64,000 nucleotides of DNA from Trueperaceae bacterium. Its GTDB lineage: Bacteria; Deinococcota; Deinococci; Deinococcales; Trueperaceae. This document shows positions 53,594-62,769 of the stretch, piece after piece. The position numbers and the translations under genes are program-made. Position 1 is the first letter of the stretch. Each line of letters starts with the position of its first letter. The notes beneath the pieces are model-generated. The model saw only the letters and a program-made list of their open reading frames with translations. It was not told the DNA's origin and ran no database searches. The stretch lies in NCBI GenBank assembly GCA_002707365.1, contig PAMQ01000013.1, positions 23,392 through 87,391 of the forward strand, read 5' to 3'.

Positions 53594-54667
53594 TTACTGT
53601 TGTAAGTACTTGTTTCTGTCGCGATTATGATTAGCAAGATTTACATTAGGACGGAAAACGCGCTTATCTCCGTCGAACCCGTGTAAAAAGTAAAAGTATG
53701 GGAGACCGTTAGAGTCCAGTCGTTGGGGCGATAGTACTGCAAGAAGGGCAACTTGGCCAGGGTTGCTAATGGGAGTTGATGGTAAACCGCTTCGTGTGTA
53801 TGTATTCCACTCATGATCTTGCTCAAAATCTCCCGCCCTTATATCTAACGCTGGAAGTTGTTTGTTAAGGCCGTAAGCAACTGTGGGATCTGACTGCAAA
53901 GGCATTCCTTGGTCCAGGCGATTTAGGAATACGCCAGCAATAATTTTCATCTCGTCATCGTTTCCAGCTTCAGTCTGCACAATACTAGCCAAGATTACCC
54001 ATTCAATAATTGAAAGGTTACGTTCTAACAATAGTGATGCGACATCAGGCGTAATTTCTTGATCAAAGCGGTTAAGTAGAAATCCTAAGACTTCCTCTGG
54101 GGTACTTTTAACTGGTATCTCGTAACTGGCTGGGAAGAGAAAACCTTCCAGTCCAAGGTTTTCTGGGATGTAAGCCTTCCGAAAATTTCTAGGTTCTCTA
54201 ATCATTAAGAAAAACTCTTCCTGGTTTCCGAGGCCTGAAGCAGCTAGAGTTTCGGCTACTTCATTGTCACGAAGTCCTTCCGGCAATAGGACCCTTATCG
54301 TTCGTGGTTTTCCACCTGCCATCAACTTGTTGCTTATTTGATGAGCACTCATGCCTTGGTGAAGTTCGTAAAGGCCCGCTCCTATTTTAGTATCTAAATT
54401 TCGGATGCGCAGCATAATGCTAAATAGTTTCCCGTTGCGCACGAGCCCTGCGGTCTCTAACTGTCTTGAAGTGTGCGAAGCACCCCAACCGTTTAGAACT
54501 TCGAATTGAATAACATTATTGCTATTAGGTGTTACCGGGCTTAGTAAGTGCGTGAGTCCCAGAGCTATGCCTGATAAAAATAAGAATAGGGCGCAAAACA
54601 AAAATTTCGTGCCAACAATTAGGTCAGAATAGGCAATTGGGTGACTTGAATTTGCTGAAGGGGTCAT
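53594..54667 (-). CDS. mltG: Endolytic murein transglycosylase MltG
   Basis: Cleaves nascent glycan strands at the membrane. The 357-aa protein has one N-terminal transmembrane helix (about 25-45), a LysM-like segment (MSAHQISNKLMAGGKPRTIRVLLPEG cut to its core), and the YceG domain with IVQTEAG carrying the catalytic Glu, LQSDPTVAYGL and SGLPSTPISNPG. It overlaps ruvX by 4 nt and is the last gene of alaS-HAD-ruvX-mltG. Confidence 0.94.
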   Translation of the reverse strand: MTPSANSSHPIAYSDLIVGTKFLFCALFLFLSGIALGLTHLLSPVTPNSNNVIQFEVLNGWGASHTSRQLETAGLVRNGKLFSIMLRIRNLDTKIGAGLYELHQGMSAHQISNKLMAGGKPRTIRVLLPEGLRDNEVAETLAASGLGNQEEFFLMIREPRNFRKAYIPENLGLEGFLFPASYEIPVKSTPEEVLGFLLNRFDQEITPDVASLLLERNLSIIEWVILASIVQTEAGNDDEMKIIAGVFLNRLDQGMPLQSDPTVAYGLNKQLPALDIRAGDFEQDHEWNTYTRSGLPSTPISNPGQVALLAVLSPQRLDSNGLPYFYFLHGFDGDKRVFRPNVNLANHNRDRNKYLQQ

Positions 54668-55092
54668 AGCTTGGTCCGCTCTATGAATGATTCTAGGATT
54701 AAGACAGCGGAAATCTTATCTATAAGACCCTTATTACGTTTGATGCTTTTGTTTGGATTGTGCCTTGCTATATGACGAGAGGCTAACTTACTGGTATAAC
54801 GCTCATCTTCGAAAGTCACCTCGAGACCGTGCTGTTTTATGGCTTCCGTAAAGGAGCATATACGTTTTGCTTGCAATGACTCTTTTCCATCGGTTCTAAC
54901 GGGTAGACCTACTACTATCAATGTAGCCTTTTCTATGTCAGCGAGGTCATATATTTTTTGCAAGTCGGTAGATAAATTGCTTCGCAAAATTGTTTCCCTT
55001 CCGAAAACGAAGGAGGTTCCAGGTGGGCTTACCGCGACGCCTATCCGGGCTTCTCCAACATCTAGGGCAAGTATTCCCCGCATTATGCTCAT
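54664..55092 (-). CDS. ruvX: YqgF/RuvX-type RNase H-fold nuclease
   Basis: A 142-aa protein with ALDVGEARIGVAVS (first acidic residue), VVGLPVRTDG, FEDERYTS and DKISAVLILESF. It is the putative Holliday-junction resolvase, also credited with pre-16S rRNA processing. It overlaps both its neighbours by 4 nt (ATGA-type junctions), and association with alaS and mltG is common. Confidence 0.94.
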   Translation of the reverse strand: MSIMRGILALDVGEARIGVAVSPPGTSFVFGRETILRSNLSTDLQKIYDLADIEKATLIVVGLPVRTDGKESLQAKRICSFTEAIKQHGLEVTFEDERYTSKLASRHIARHNPNKSIKRNKGLIDKISAVLILESFIERTKL

Positions 55093-55898
55093 GATTTACC
55101 CAACCAATTCTCCAACACTCTGGCGATACCGTCTTCGTCGTTGGAGGTCGTGAGAACATTAGAGATGGCACGGATTTGTGGAGAAGCGTTTGCGGGAGCT
55201 ACACTCGTTCCTGCCCACAGGAGCATTTCCCGGTCGTTATGCTGGTCACCGAAAGCTGCTGTCTCTTCCCGTTCAATTCCTAGTTTTTTAGCTAGCCGGC
55301 AAAGGGCGTTACCTTTGTTGACCTGTGGATGCATCACTTCTAACACCGAACTAGCGCTCCATGTTTGGTAAATACTTTGCTTTGACAAAGATCGCGATAA
55401 TTCCAGGGCTGATTTGTGAGGGTGTCTAAAGAGTAGTTTGATTGCGCTTTGTCCCTCAAGAAATCTTTCAACGCGACCTACTCCATTCGGTGGGATCTGG
55501 TCAGGCTCTTCTCGTATTTGCTGGCGGAAATCAAAGAAATTTTGGTCGAGATACCAACCTTCTAAGGTTTCTAGGCCAACTTGGATATCTGAGAAGGTTT
55601 CACGCATTTTTTTAAGTATTACTTGTGCCGTTGTTTTTGAGAGAGTTTGCACATGAGTTGTTACGTTATTACGGTAGCCATATAAACCAGCTCCGTTGTA
55701 CACGATCGCAGTATTAATCTCCAGTTGGTTCATAAAGGAACGCGTATTTCTGGGTGGTCGACCCGTGCAAAGAATGATTCTTACGCCTCTGATACTCAAT
55801 TCTCTTATGGCGGAAACGGTTCGGTCAGTTACACGTTTTTGGCTGGTAAGGAGTGTTCCGTCCAAATCAAATGCTATTAATCTGGGTAGAGTAGTCAT
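55089..55898 (-). CDS. Cof-type HAD hydrolase
   Basis: A 269-aa HAD phosphatase with type IIB cap. Motif I is FDLDGTLLT with the nucleophile Asp, motif II is CTGRPPR, the lysine motif is VNKGNALCRLAKKLG, and motif IV is AFGDQHNDREML. Cof-type enzymes hydrolyse small phosphorylated metabolites; the substrate cannot be told. It overlaps ruvX by 4 nt and lies 22 bp after alaS. Confidence 0.9.
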   Translation of the reverse strand: MTTLPRLIAFDLDGTLLTSQKRVTDRTVSAIRELSIRGVRIILCTGRPPRNTRSFMNQLEINTAIVYNGAGLYGYRNNVTTHVQTLSKTTAQVILKKMRETFSDIQVGLETLEGWYLDQNFFDFRQQIREEPDQIPPNGVGRVERFLEGQSAIKLLFRHPHKSALELSRSLSKQSIYQTWSASSVLEVMHPQVNKGNALCRLAKKLGIEREETAAFGDQHNDREMLLWAGTSVAPANASPQIRAISNVLTTSNDEDGIARVLENWLGKS

Positions 55899-55920
55899 CA
55901 GAGAGAAAAATCTTTCGGCG

Positions 55921-58614
55921 TTATTCAGAAGATTCTAGGATTTCAGGGATGGCGTCAAGACATAATTTAATGTGATCAGGATTTTTGACACCTGCCTGAG
56001 CGATGTCGGGGCGGCCACCGCCACTGCCACCTGCTCGAGCTACTAATGTTTGGATCAAGGTGCCTGCGTGAAGGCCACGTTTTTGGGCGTCACTTGTTAA
56101 TTTAACCACCATAAGAGCCCCGCTTCCTAGAACTACTAGGTCAACTGCTGAGTTTTCAAGGAGGTTATCAGCAGCAGTTCTAAGTGAGTTAGCATCGAGA
56201 TCTTTGAGAACCGCACTTGCGTATTTGAAGCCGCCGGCTTCTTGAGTTTCATGATCGGTTGCTTCTTTAGTCTGTGCTGCAGCTAATTTTTCACGCAAAT
56301 CTCTAACTTCTCGTTGTGTGTCCTTGAGGTCGCTACTGAGACTAATTACCCTAGTTTCTATCTCAGACCGATGAGCACCGAAGTGATCTTGTAGGCGAGT
56401 TATGTAACCCTTGAGTTTACTGATGTCGCTAATGGCGCTCATTCCGGTGACAGCAGTAATACGTCTAACGCCAGCGGAAACAGCCTCTTCTTCAGTAATT
56501 AGGAATGGACCTATAGATCCTGTGAGCTTTACGTGTGTACCGGCGCATAGTTCTATCGAAATAGGAATTTTGTTCGTTTCTGCATGTACTTCGACTATAC
56601 GGACAATCTCTCCGTATTTTTCACCAAAGAGCATCATAGCTCCTGATTCACGTGCCTCGTTTATAGGGACGAAGCTGGTTTTAATTTCGTAGTTTCCTTG
56701 GATCCAGGAATTGACTAGGGTTTCTATGCTTTCAAGCTCTTTTGGGTCCAGGGCTTTAGAATGAGAGAAGTCAAACCGGAGTCTTTCAGGCTCTACCAGA
56801 GAGCCGGATTGCGCTACGTGAGTCCCTAAAATTGTTCGTAGGGCAGCGTGTAGTAGGTGTGTAGCTGTGTGATTCTTACTCGTGTTATTGCGGATGGGAT
56901 CTGGGATCGCTAAGACATCGTTATTCACCTGTAGCGTTCCTTGGGTAATCGTAGCGTGGTGAAGAATTAGGCCGTGATTGGTTTTCGTGGTTTCAAGGAT
57001 TTTAGCCTGCCCGTCTTCCCACTCGAGGATCCCCCGATCTCCGATTTGACCACCGCCTCTAGGGTAAAAGGGGCTGCTTTCAATTACTATATGTCCCTTC
57101 TGTCCAACTGTTAGTTCGGTCGTTGCCTTATCCTCGGAAAGGAGAGCTATAACTTTTGCATCGGTTTGTTCCATATTTTCGTAACCTGTGAAGGTTGTTT
57201 CACCGTACTTTTTGGCAACTGCACCTAAATCATCTCGGAGTTCAGAAAAAAGGTTTTGGTCAACCGTATTTTGTTGCGCGACCTTCCGGGCGACATTACG
57301 GGCTACTTCATAGCCTTCAGCGTCAACGGTAATGTTCCGCTCGGCCGCCATTTCTCTTGTAATGTCCAAGGGAAATCCGTAAGTTTGCCAAAGATCAAAG
57401 GCGGTTTCCCCAGGTAGTATTGAATCTGGAAGGTTTGTTAGGATGTCCTCAACCCGTAAAATACCGGATTCGAGCGTACGCAGGAATTGTTTTTCCTCGG
57501 TATGGACAATACCTTGTACTCGTTCCTGTGCGTGAATTAAGTCTGGGTAAGCGGTGCTCATGGCTTCGACTGCGCATTCGACTAGAGCATGAAGAATAGG
57601 TTTACGAATGCCTAATAGCCATGCGTGCCGAGATGCCCGACGGATTAGCATTTTTATAACGTAACCAGGACCGTCGTTTGTGGGTAGTACCCCGTCGGCT
57701 ACGGCGCAGGTAACTGCACGTACATGATCAGCTATCACTCTGTGCGAAACACTTGTTTTCCCCTGGTAAGAAATCCCAGAATATTTTTCTAGGACCTTGA
57801 TTGTCGGTTGGAACAGGTTGGTTGCATAAGCATCTTCGGCGCCGGTCATGACAGCGGCTAGACGTTCAAAGCCTAGTCCTGTATCAATGTTCTGCTGGGG
57901 AAGAGGCTTGAGTTCCCCATTATCTTGGCGATCGAATTGAGTGAAGACGAGATTCCAGATTTCTATATACCGGTCGCCACTACCTGTGTTGGGGCCAGTT
58001 TCATCCGGAGTTCCAAATTCTGGACCCCGGTCAAAAAAGATTTCTGAGCAAGGCCCACAAGGCCCATTCGGCCCCTTAGTAATGGCGCTAGCCGGCCAAA
58101 AGTTCTCATCCTCACCCCAACGGGAAATATGATCAGGAGGTATACCGACGTGGTCAGTCCAAATTTCATAAGCTTCGTCGTCATCTAGGAAAATAGTCAC
58201 ATGAAGTCGCTTTGGATCTAGGTTCATCCAATCAGCTGATGTAAGGTACTCCCAGCTCCAAGCGGCAGCTTCCTTTTTGAAGTAATCACCAAAAGAAAAA
58301 TTACCTAGCATTTCGAAAAATGAGTGGTGGCGCAATGTCCTACCAACATTTTCAATATCACCTATACGGAGACACTTTTGTGCTGTTACTACCCGGTGGT
58401 GAGTACCTTCGAAATTAGCGAACTTGGGGGTAGCTCCTAAGAAATAAGGTTTGAACTGGACCATACCCGCACTGGTAAACATCAGAGTTGGATCATCCGC
58501 CTTTAGCGAGGCGCTAGGATAAACTAGGTGCGACTTAGCCTCAAAGAAATTCAAATAGCTTAGTCTCAACTTGTCCAGATCCCAATCAGTATTCAATGTA
58601 GGCCTCCAGTGCAC
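55921..58614 (-). CDS. alaS: Alanyl-tRNA synthetase
   Basis: An 897-aa four-part enzyme. The class II catalytic domain has TSAGMVQFKPYFLG, HHSFFEMLGNFSFGDYF, and later TGLGFERLAAVM. A tRNA-recognition region follows. The editing domain has the zinc motif HTATHLLHAALR and CAGTHVKLTG. The C-terminal domain has GGSGGGRPDIAQAG after a coiled coil (about 740-790). ATG 58614 gives a full-length N-terminus. It is the first gene of the alaS-HAD-ruvX-mltG unit and divergent from the MFS gene. Confidence 0.96.
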   Translation of the reverse strand: MHWRPTLNTDWDLDKLRLSYLNFFEAKSHLVYPSASLKADDPTLMFTSAGMVQFKPYFLGATPKFANFEGTHHRVVTAQKCLRIGDIENVGRTLRHHSFFEMLGNFSFGDYFKKEAAAWSWEYLTSADWMNLDPKRLHVTIFLDDDEAYEIWTDHVGIPPDHISRWGEDENFWPASAITKGPNGPCGPCSEIFFDRGPEFGTPDETGPNTGSGDRYIEIWNLVFTQFDRQDNGELKPLPQQNIDTGLGFERLAAVMTGAEDAYATNLFQPTIKVLEKYSGISYQGKTSVSHRVIADHVRAVTCAVADGVLPTNDGPGYVIKMLIRRASRHAWLLGIRKPILHALVECAVEAMSTAYPDLIHAQERVQGIVHTEEKQFLRTLESGILRVEDILTNLPDSILPGETAFDLWQTYGFPLDITREMAAERNITVDAEGYEVARNVARKVAQQNTVDQNLFSELRDDLGAVAKKYGETTFTGYENMEQTDAKVIALLSEDKATTELTVGQKGHIVIESSPFYPRGGGQIGDRGILEWEDGQAKILETTKTNHGLILHHATITQGTLQVNNDVLAIPDPIRNNTSKNHTATHLLHAALRTILGTHVAQSGSLVEPERLRFDFSHSKALDPKELESIETLVNSWIQGNYEIKTSFVPINEARESGAMMLFGEKYGEIVRIVEVHAETNKIPISIELCAGTHVKLTGSIGPFLITEEEAVSAGVRRITAVTGMSAISDISKLKGYITRLQDHFGAHRSEIETRVISLSSDLKDTQREVRDLREKLAAAQTKEATDHETQEAGGFKYASAVLKDLDANSLRTAADNLLENSAVDLVVLGSGALMVVKLTSDAQKRGLHAGTLIQTLVARAGGSGGGRPDIAQAGVKNPDHIKLCLDAIPEILESSE

Positions 58615-58689
58615 TGAGAAGTGATTATACAGAAGGTATGTTGTTTCGGGTAACTATGTAATATGTCGTGTTGAAGCTTCACGGCCTAT

Positions 58690-59853
58690 ATGATGTCACT
58701 CATGTCGCTGCAAGGTGTGTTTCAAGGTGCAGGGAAGCAGCGTGTCATTGGCATCGGATTTCTTACGTTTGGTTTAGTTGGAGTAACTCTTTCTATATAC
58801 GGGCCAGCTTTGTTGGCATTTCAGGATAGTTTTGGGATAGGTCAAAGTGCTGCTGGACTTGTGGTGAGTGCCCATTTCCTCGGCGCATTTACAGCAATAG
58901 TTTGTAGTGGCCTGATAGTTTCCCATTTTGGATATCGCCGTCCGATGATTATTGCGGCAAGTCTGTTGGTGATCGGTGCGACTGTAGTTGGTTTGGGTTT
59001 CGATTGGACTATGGTTTTACTCGGCGCGGGTTTAATCGGTCTTGGAATGGGGTTTCTGGATGTCAGCGTAAATCTACTGGTGGTGCGGTCTTTCGAAGAT
59101 GGGGGTGCACCTGCTATGAATCTCCTACACACTACATTCGGGGTGGGTGCGGTGGCGGGCCCACTGTTGGTTGCGATGTTTTTACCGAGCTTCCGTCCGG
59201 CATTTGTTTTTACCGCAGTAGCGGGAGCAGCTCTGTTATGGTTCGTCTGGCGATTACGGGAACCTCCAGCCGCCCCGTCTCCGATACGGGGGCTGGGTGG
59301 GGCTTGGATCAGGATGTTTGCTTTTTGCCTGTTGTTCTTTTTTTATGTTGGGGTCGAGGTAGGGATAGGTAGTTGGGAGCCGGTGCATTTAGAACCGTCA
59401 TTTGGATCCGGCCGGGCTGCGGCTCTGACTGCTTTGTACTGGGGAGCGCTTACGGTAGGGCGGTTGGTTTGCGTACCAATCAGTGCGCTCGTATCGACAA
59501 GGCGTCTTATGCTTTTTTCATCGGGATTAGGTGTTCTGGCTATTCTTTTTGCGCAATACATTGTATTGGCGCCATATGCTTACGCTCTCGTTGGTTTTGC
59601 TTTGGCACCTATTTTCCCTACGGCTTTGGTTTGGCTTGAAGAGGTATTTCCAGGCAGGGCTGAGATGCTTACCCCGCTCGTGATAGCCACTGCAATGATT
59701 GCCCCGATAATTATTTCTCCGTTAATCGGCATTGTTATTGAAACCGGTTCAACTAAAGACATCCCAACTGCATTGGGCTTGTTGACAGGTGTTTTGCTTA
59801 TGGTTGTTATTTGGCTACGATGGTCGCCCCGCAAGTTAGAAATAAAGGGGTGA
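58690..59853 (+). CDS. Major facilitator superfamily transporter
   Basis: A 387-aa protein with about twelve transmembrane helices. The loop 2-3 motif GYRRPMI lies near residue 79, and there are paired half domains (GLGMGFLDVSVNLLVV in the first, APIFPTALVWLEEVFPG in the second). The latter resembles FucP/FsrA-like sugar or drug transporters. Together with convergent rbsK a sugar substrate is possible, but this is only inference. Start at ATG 58690 or 58693. Confidence 0.87.
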   Translation: MMSLMSLQGVFQGAGKQRVIGIGFLTFGLVGVTLSIYGPALLAFQDSFGIGQSAAGLVVSAHFLGAFTAIVCSGLIVSHFGYRRPMIIAASLLVIGATVVGLGFDWTMVLLGAGLIGLGMGFLDVSVNLLVVRSFEDGGAPAMNLLHTTFGVGAVAGPLLVAMFLPSFRPAFVFTAVAGAALLWFVWRLREPPAAPSPIRGLGGAWIRMFAFCLLFFFYVGVEVGIGSWEPVHLEPSFGSGRAAALTALYWGALTVGRLVCVPISALVSTRRLMLFSSGLGVLAILFAQYIVLAPYAYALVGFALAPIFPTALVWLEEVFPGRAEMLTPLVIATAMIAPIIISPLIGIVIETGSTKDIPTALGLLTGVLLMVVIWLRWSPRKLEIKG

Positions 59854-59902
59854 TCTGTTCAGGAACGCGAGAATAATGAATATATCAAGATTAATGCAAG
59901 GG

Positions 59903-60850
59903 CTAGTTGGTGTGAGGGCTTGAGTTGGCAGTAAGTAATAGGCTATCGATTTCTATCTTAGTGGGGAGGCTGGGTTGGGCTCCCAATTTGGTTACGGTTA
60001 TTGCCCCGGCTGCATTAGCAAAAGTTAATCCTTCCTCGAGATTGTTGCCTTGAGATAATTCAGCAGCGAGAGCTCCACAGAAGGCATCGCCTGCAGCAGT
60101 TGTGTCGATTGCGGTTACCGAATGCGGTTTAATGAGACCTCCATTATTGTTGGATTGCCAATAGGCACCTGCGCTTCCGAGGGTCACTATGACGGAATCT
60201 ACCCCCTGATCGATGAGTTTTTGTGAGGCCTGTTCAGCCTGTGTAACGTTATTTACTGGTAGGCCGGCAAGGGATCCGGCTTCGCCTTCGTTTACTACTA
60301 AAATAGAGATGTGGCTTAAAAGCTCCGGAGGTAAAGGAGCCACCGGAGCAGCGTTAAGGATTACCGTAATATCACGATCCCAAGCGAGAGCCGCTGCGTG
60401 AGTTACTGTGTCCAGAGGTAACTCAAGTTGCATGAGTAACACTGAAACATTAGCGAAGTCCTCTTCTCGTAAGTCCGTTGGAACCAGCTTCCTATTCGCG
60501 CCGGAGCTCACAACAATCATGTTCTCCCCGTTGTCGTCGACTGTAATAAAAGCCATTCCACTTGGACCAACAGTACTTAAGACTCGATTAGTATTTACTT
60601 GAACAGAATTCAACGCAGCACGCAGTTCATCGCCGTAGCCATCGTTTCCGACCCGACCCAACATAGAAACATTGCCTCCAGCTAGAGCTGCGGCAGCGGC
60701 TTGATTAGCACCTTTGCCACCTGGAAAAGTTTGAACATCCGCACCTAAAACAGTATCGCCAGGACTGGGCTGTGCTGCTACCGGAACCACCAGATCCATA
60801 TTGAGGCTACCTAACACGAGGACGCGGCTTTGGTCATTAGTCATGACCAT
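59903..60850 (-). CDS. rbsK: Ribokinase
   Basis: PfkB-family kinase phosphorylating D-ribose at C5. It has LVLGSLNMDLVVPV, GGKGANQAAAAALAGG and MLGRVGNDGYGDEL, and the ATP/anion-hole motif AIDTTAAGDAFCGALAAEL with the catalytic Asp. The frame is open to 60904, but the first 18 residues have no counterpart; I use ATG 60850 (60844 also possible). The upstream flank carries the 3' stump of the first array gene, so the array begins directly at this gene's 5' side. Confidence 0.9.
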   Translation of the reverse strand: MVMTNDQSRVLVLGSLNMDLVVPVAAQPSPGDTVLGADVQTFPGGKGANQAAAAALAGGNVSMLGRVGNDGYGDELRAALNSVQVNTNRVLSTVGPSGMAFITVDDNGENMIVVSSGANRKLVPTDLREEDFANVSVLLMQLELPLDTVTHAAALAWDRDITVILNAAPVAPLPPELLSHISILVVNEGEAGSLAGLPVNNVTQAEQASQKLIDQGVDSVIVTLGSAGAYWQSNNNGGLIKPHSVTAIDTTAAGDAFCGALAAELSQGNNLEEGLTFANAAGAITVTKLGAQPSLPTKIEIDSLLLTANSSPHTN

Positions 60851-60889
60851 AGTGTTGCATGTAAATAAAACACACATGCATTGGACGTC

Positions 60890-60978
60890 ACCCAAGTTGG
60901 GCATTCTCTTAAGTTTTCGATGCTAACCCTAATTTCGCTAGTATCCACATTAGAGTTATTGTCTCGTACGAATGGTGA
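60890..60978 (+). pseudogene. 3' stump of a copy of the FxLYD-type secreted protein gene
   Basis: This stretch is nearly identical to the end of the intact gene at 61065-61997. It encodes VFDANPNFASIHIRVIVSYEW and a TGA at 60976-60978, against VFDANPNFASIDIRVIDSMEW in the intact copy. Similarity continues through the spacer (about 140 bp in all, with only about eight differences). The upstream part of the gene is missing and replaced by the rbsK promoter region, so this is a truncated duplicate. Confidence 0.85.
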
Positions 60979-61004
60979 CCACAAAAGAACCTTAGGCCTG
61001 AGAC

Positions 61005-61052
61005 TTGACGACTAACCCTTTTTTCTTGACATTATTCTAGTGCTTGTTGATG
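61005..61052 (+). repeat. Array repeat copy 1
   Basis: Begins TTGACGACTAACCC, then a T-run and CTTGACATTATTCTAGTGC, and ends TTGTTGATG. It continues as a start module (ATAAGTAGAACCATGCG) into the gene at 61065. The same block recurs at 62024, 62875 (partial) and 63775. Confidence 0.9.
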
Positions 61053-61054
61053 AT
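61026..61054 (+). promoter_or_regulatory. Promoter inside array repeat 1
   Basis: A consensus TTGACA (61026-61031) and GATGAT (61049-61054), 17 bp apart, lie 10 bp before ATG 61065. This implies a leaderless or nearly leaderless transcript. The same arrangement precedes the gene at 62918. Confidence 0.55.
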
Positions 61055-61064
61055 AAGTAGAACC

Positions 61065-61997
61065 ATGCGTGCCTTACTGGCAGTCTTACTACTAACGGGC
61101 TTAGTAACCTCTTACGCCCAGGATGTCGAGTGGTTCCGAAGTGGACCCCATTATTTGAGTGAGGTTTTTTGGTTCGATGACTCTTGCCGCCAAGCGCTCA
61201 ATTTGGACCCCGGAAAGGGACGGGTACCACTCTTTTCTGCTGGGTTTAGTTTCGTACCTGGAGATTTTACTGTCACGGTTTACATTCATTTAGACAAAAC
61301 AACTGGCGGACCACCGGTTTGGGGAGGTTACGGTGGTGGAGAATTTGTTGACCCCGCTGACGGTATGAAGGTGGTACTAACTCCACTTGGCGAGACGTTT
61401 ACAAGCCAAAGCAAAAACCACGATGGGATGGTCATCTCTAGTGAGATTAGCAAAAACAAAACTGGTAGAGAAGCAGTCGTGCTCAGCCTTCCACTTGCTA
61501 CCTATACAAACAGTTTTCTTAATTTGAGAGGCCAAGTATTTGGGGTTGAGTTTCATAGCGACAACGGTAAGGTCCGTCGCGCAACGGCAGACCTTAGTCA
61601 AGTGGTTCCACTACTCAAGGAACAATTTGGCTCTGAATGCTTAGGAGGTAGTTCTACTACGAGCACCCCCTTTCCTAGTGCTACTAGTACTCGAGGTTCA
61701 GTACAGATAGAGAATGCCCTTGGGTTTAGTTTCCTTAGCGTTGATAAAAGAGAGACTGACTGGGGAGACATCGAGATTTATGGGGAGATTAAGAACAATA
61801 ACTCCATAGGGATGGACGTCAAGATAGAAATAATTCTGCGTGATGCGAACGGCCGTCTTATAGACTCTGCTGATTTTCTTGTTGGTAACTTATCGAACAT
61901 TAGGGCGGGAGGAAGTAGGGCGTTCTCCCAAGTTTTCGATGCTAACCCTAATTTCGCTAGTATCGACATTAGAGTTATTGACTCGATGGAATGGTGA
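61065..61997 (+). CDS. Secreted FxLYD-like protein, array gene A
   Basis: About 310 aa. A signal peptide (MRALLAVLLLTGLVTSYAQ) starts at ATG 61065, chosen because a TTGACA promoter lies just before it; an in-frame TTG at 61044 would sit inside that promoter. Residues about 20-180 are an unrecognised domain (DVEWFRSGPHYLSEVFWFDD ...). A Ser/Thr linker (GGSSTTSTPFPSATSTRG) follows, then a C-terminal immunoglobulin-like domain (about 205-310) resembling FxLYD: IEIYGEIKNNNSIGMDVKIE and GGSRAFSQVFDANP. A truncated copy of the C-terminus lies just upstream (60890). Confidence 0.75.
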   Translation: MRALLAVLLLTGLVTSYAQDVEWFRSGPHYLSEVFWFDDSCRQALNLDPGKGRVPLFSAGFSFVPGDFTVTVYIHLDKTTGGPPVWGGYGGGEFVDPADGMKVVLTPLGETFTSQSKNHDGMVISSEISKNKTGREAVVLSLPLATYTNSFLNLRGQVFGVEFHSDNGKVRRATADLSQVVPLLKEQFGSECLGGSSTTSTPFPSATSTRGSVQIENALGFSFLSVDKRETDWGDIEIYGEIKNNNSIGMDVKIEIILRDANGRLIDSADFLVGNLSNIRAGGSRAFSQVFDANPNFASIDIRVIDSMEW

Positions 61998-62023
61998 CCA
62001 CAAAAGAACCTTAGGCCTGAGGC

Positions 62024-62073
62024 TTGACGACTAACCCTTTTTTTCTTGACATTCTTCTAGTGCTTGTTGAGGG
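62024..62073 (+). repeat. Array repeat copy 2
   Basis: Same block as 61005-61052 with one more T and two or three substitutions, directly after gene A. The TTGACA is kept, but the -10 position reads GAGGGT, because from there the sequence becomes the 3' end of minus-strand gene B. The preceding about 85 bp also match the flank of copy 1. Confidence 0.9.
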
Positions 62074-62076
62074 TGC

Positions 62077-62769
62077 TCAGTCAGTGTAGACAAAAGCAAT
62101 GTAAGGCAATACGGTTGTACTGAAGTGCCCAGACCTCGCTGCATCCCAATCTGCTGAGAGGTCAAGGTAAACATGAACGGTGTCCACTTGAGTCTCTGCA
62201 TCCGCATACCTAACATTCGTCCCTCCATTCTGAGCAACTTCCATTAGAAGGTCACCACCCGCGTAAACGAACGGGTTAGCAAAGCTAATTAACGGCCCAA
62301 ACTCGCAAATACCATCACAATTTTCGTAATCGTCAGCAGCGATTTCCCAGCTTGTTTCAGGAATCACAATTACTTCGTCTGAACCCCGATTGTCTGCAAA
62401 AATATCACTAAGAGTACCCGGTCCATTTTCGGATGAACTGAGTCGAACCTCAAACTTCTCAATTGTGTCAGCAACAAAAGCATCCTGCGACCCGCCACCC
62501 AAGCCGTTGTCGCCAAGCCTAATTCTCATTCCTACAATTGTCGCCCCAACCGGCATACCATCAAGATAAGTCTCCTCATAAACGATTTGGCTCGCCCAAT
62601 GACTTACATCCCAAAAAATTGAAAGTCCATCGTCCCCTTCTGTCGTTAGGGCGTCCGAAGGGATGTAGTGGGTTTTCGAACCACCAGAATCCTGACTGCA
62701 TGCAGCCAACACCAGTACAGCCGCAAGGCACAAGGCAAAAACGCATAACATCCTAATTGACTTAAACAC
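62077..62769 (-). CDS. Lipoprotein, array gene B
   Basis: A 230-aa protein with a lipoprotein signal peptide (LAAVLVLAACSQDSGGS; lipobox LAAC, Cys at residue 24). A mature beta-rich domain follows (VGMRIRLGDNGLGGGSQD, FEVRLSSSENGPGTLSDIF, LLMEVAQNGGTNVRY) ending YIAFVYTD. GTG start after AGAGAGGG. No family recognised; the pattern suggests a jelly-roll or lectin-like fold. It is homologous at its C-terminus to the truncated minus-strand gene at the window end. Confidence 0.75.
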   Translation of the reverse strand: MFKSIRMLCVFALCLAAVLVLAACSQDSGGSKTHYIPSDALTTEGDDGLSIFWDVSHWASQIVYEETYLDGMPVGATIVGMRIRLGDNGLGGGSQDAFVADTIEKFEVRLSSSENGPGTLSDIFADNRGSDEVIVIPETSWEIAADDYENCDGICEFGPLISFANPFVYAGGDLLMEVAQNGGTNVRYADAETQVDTVHVYLDLSADWDAARSGHFSTTVLPYIAFVYTD

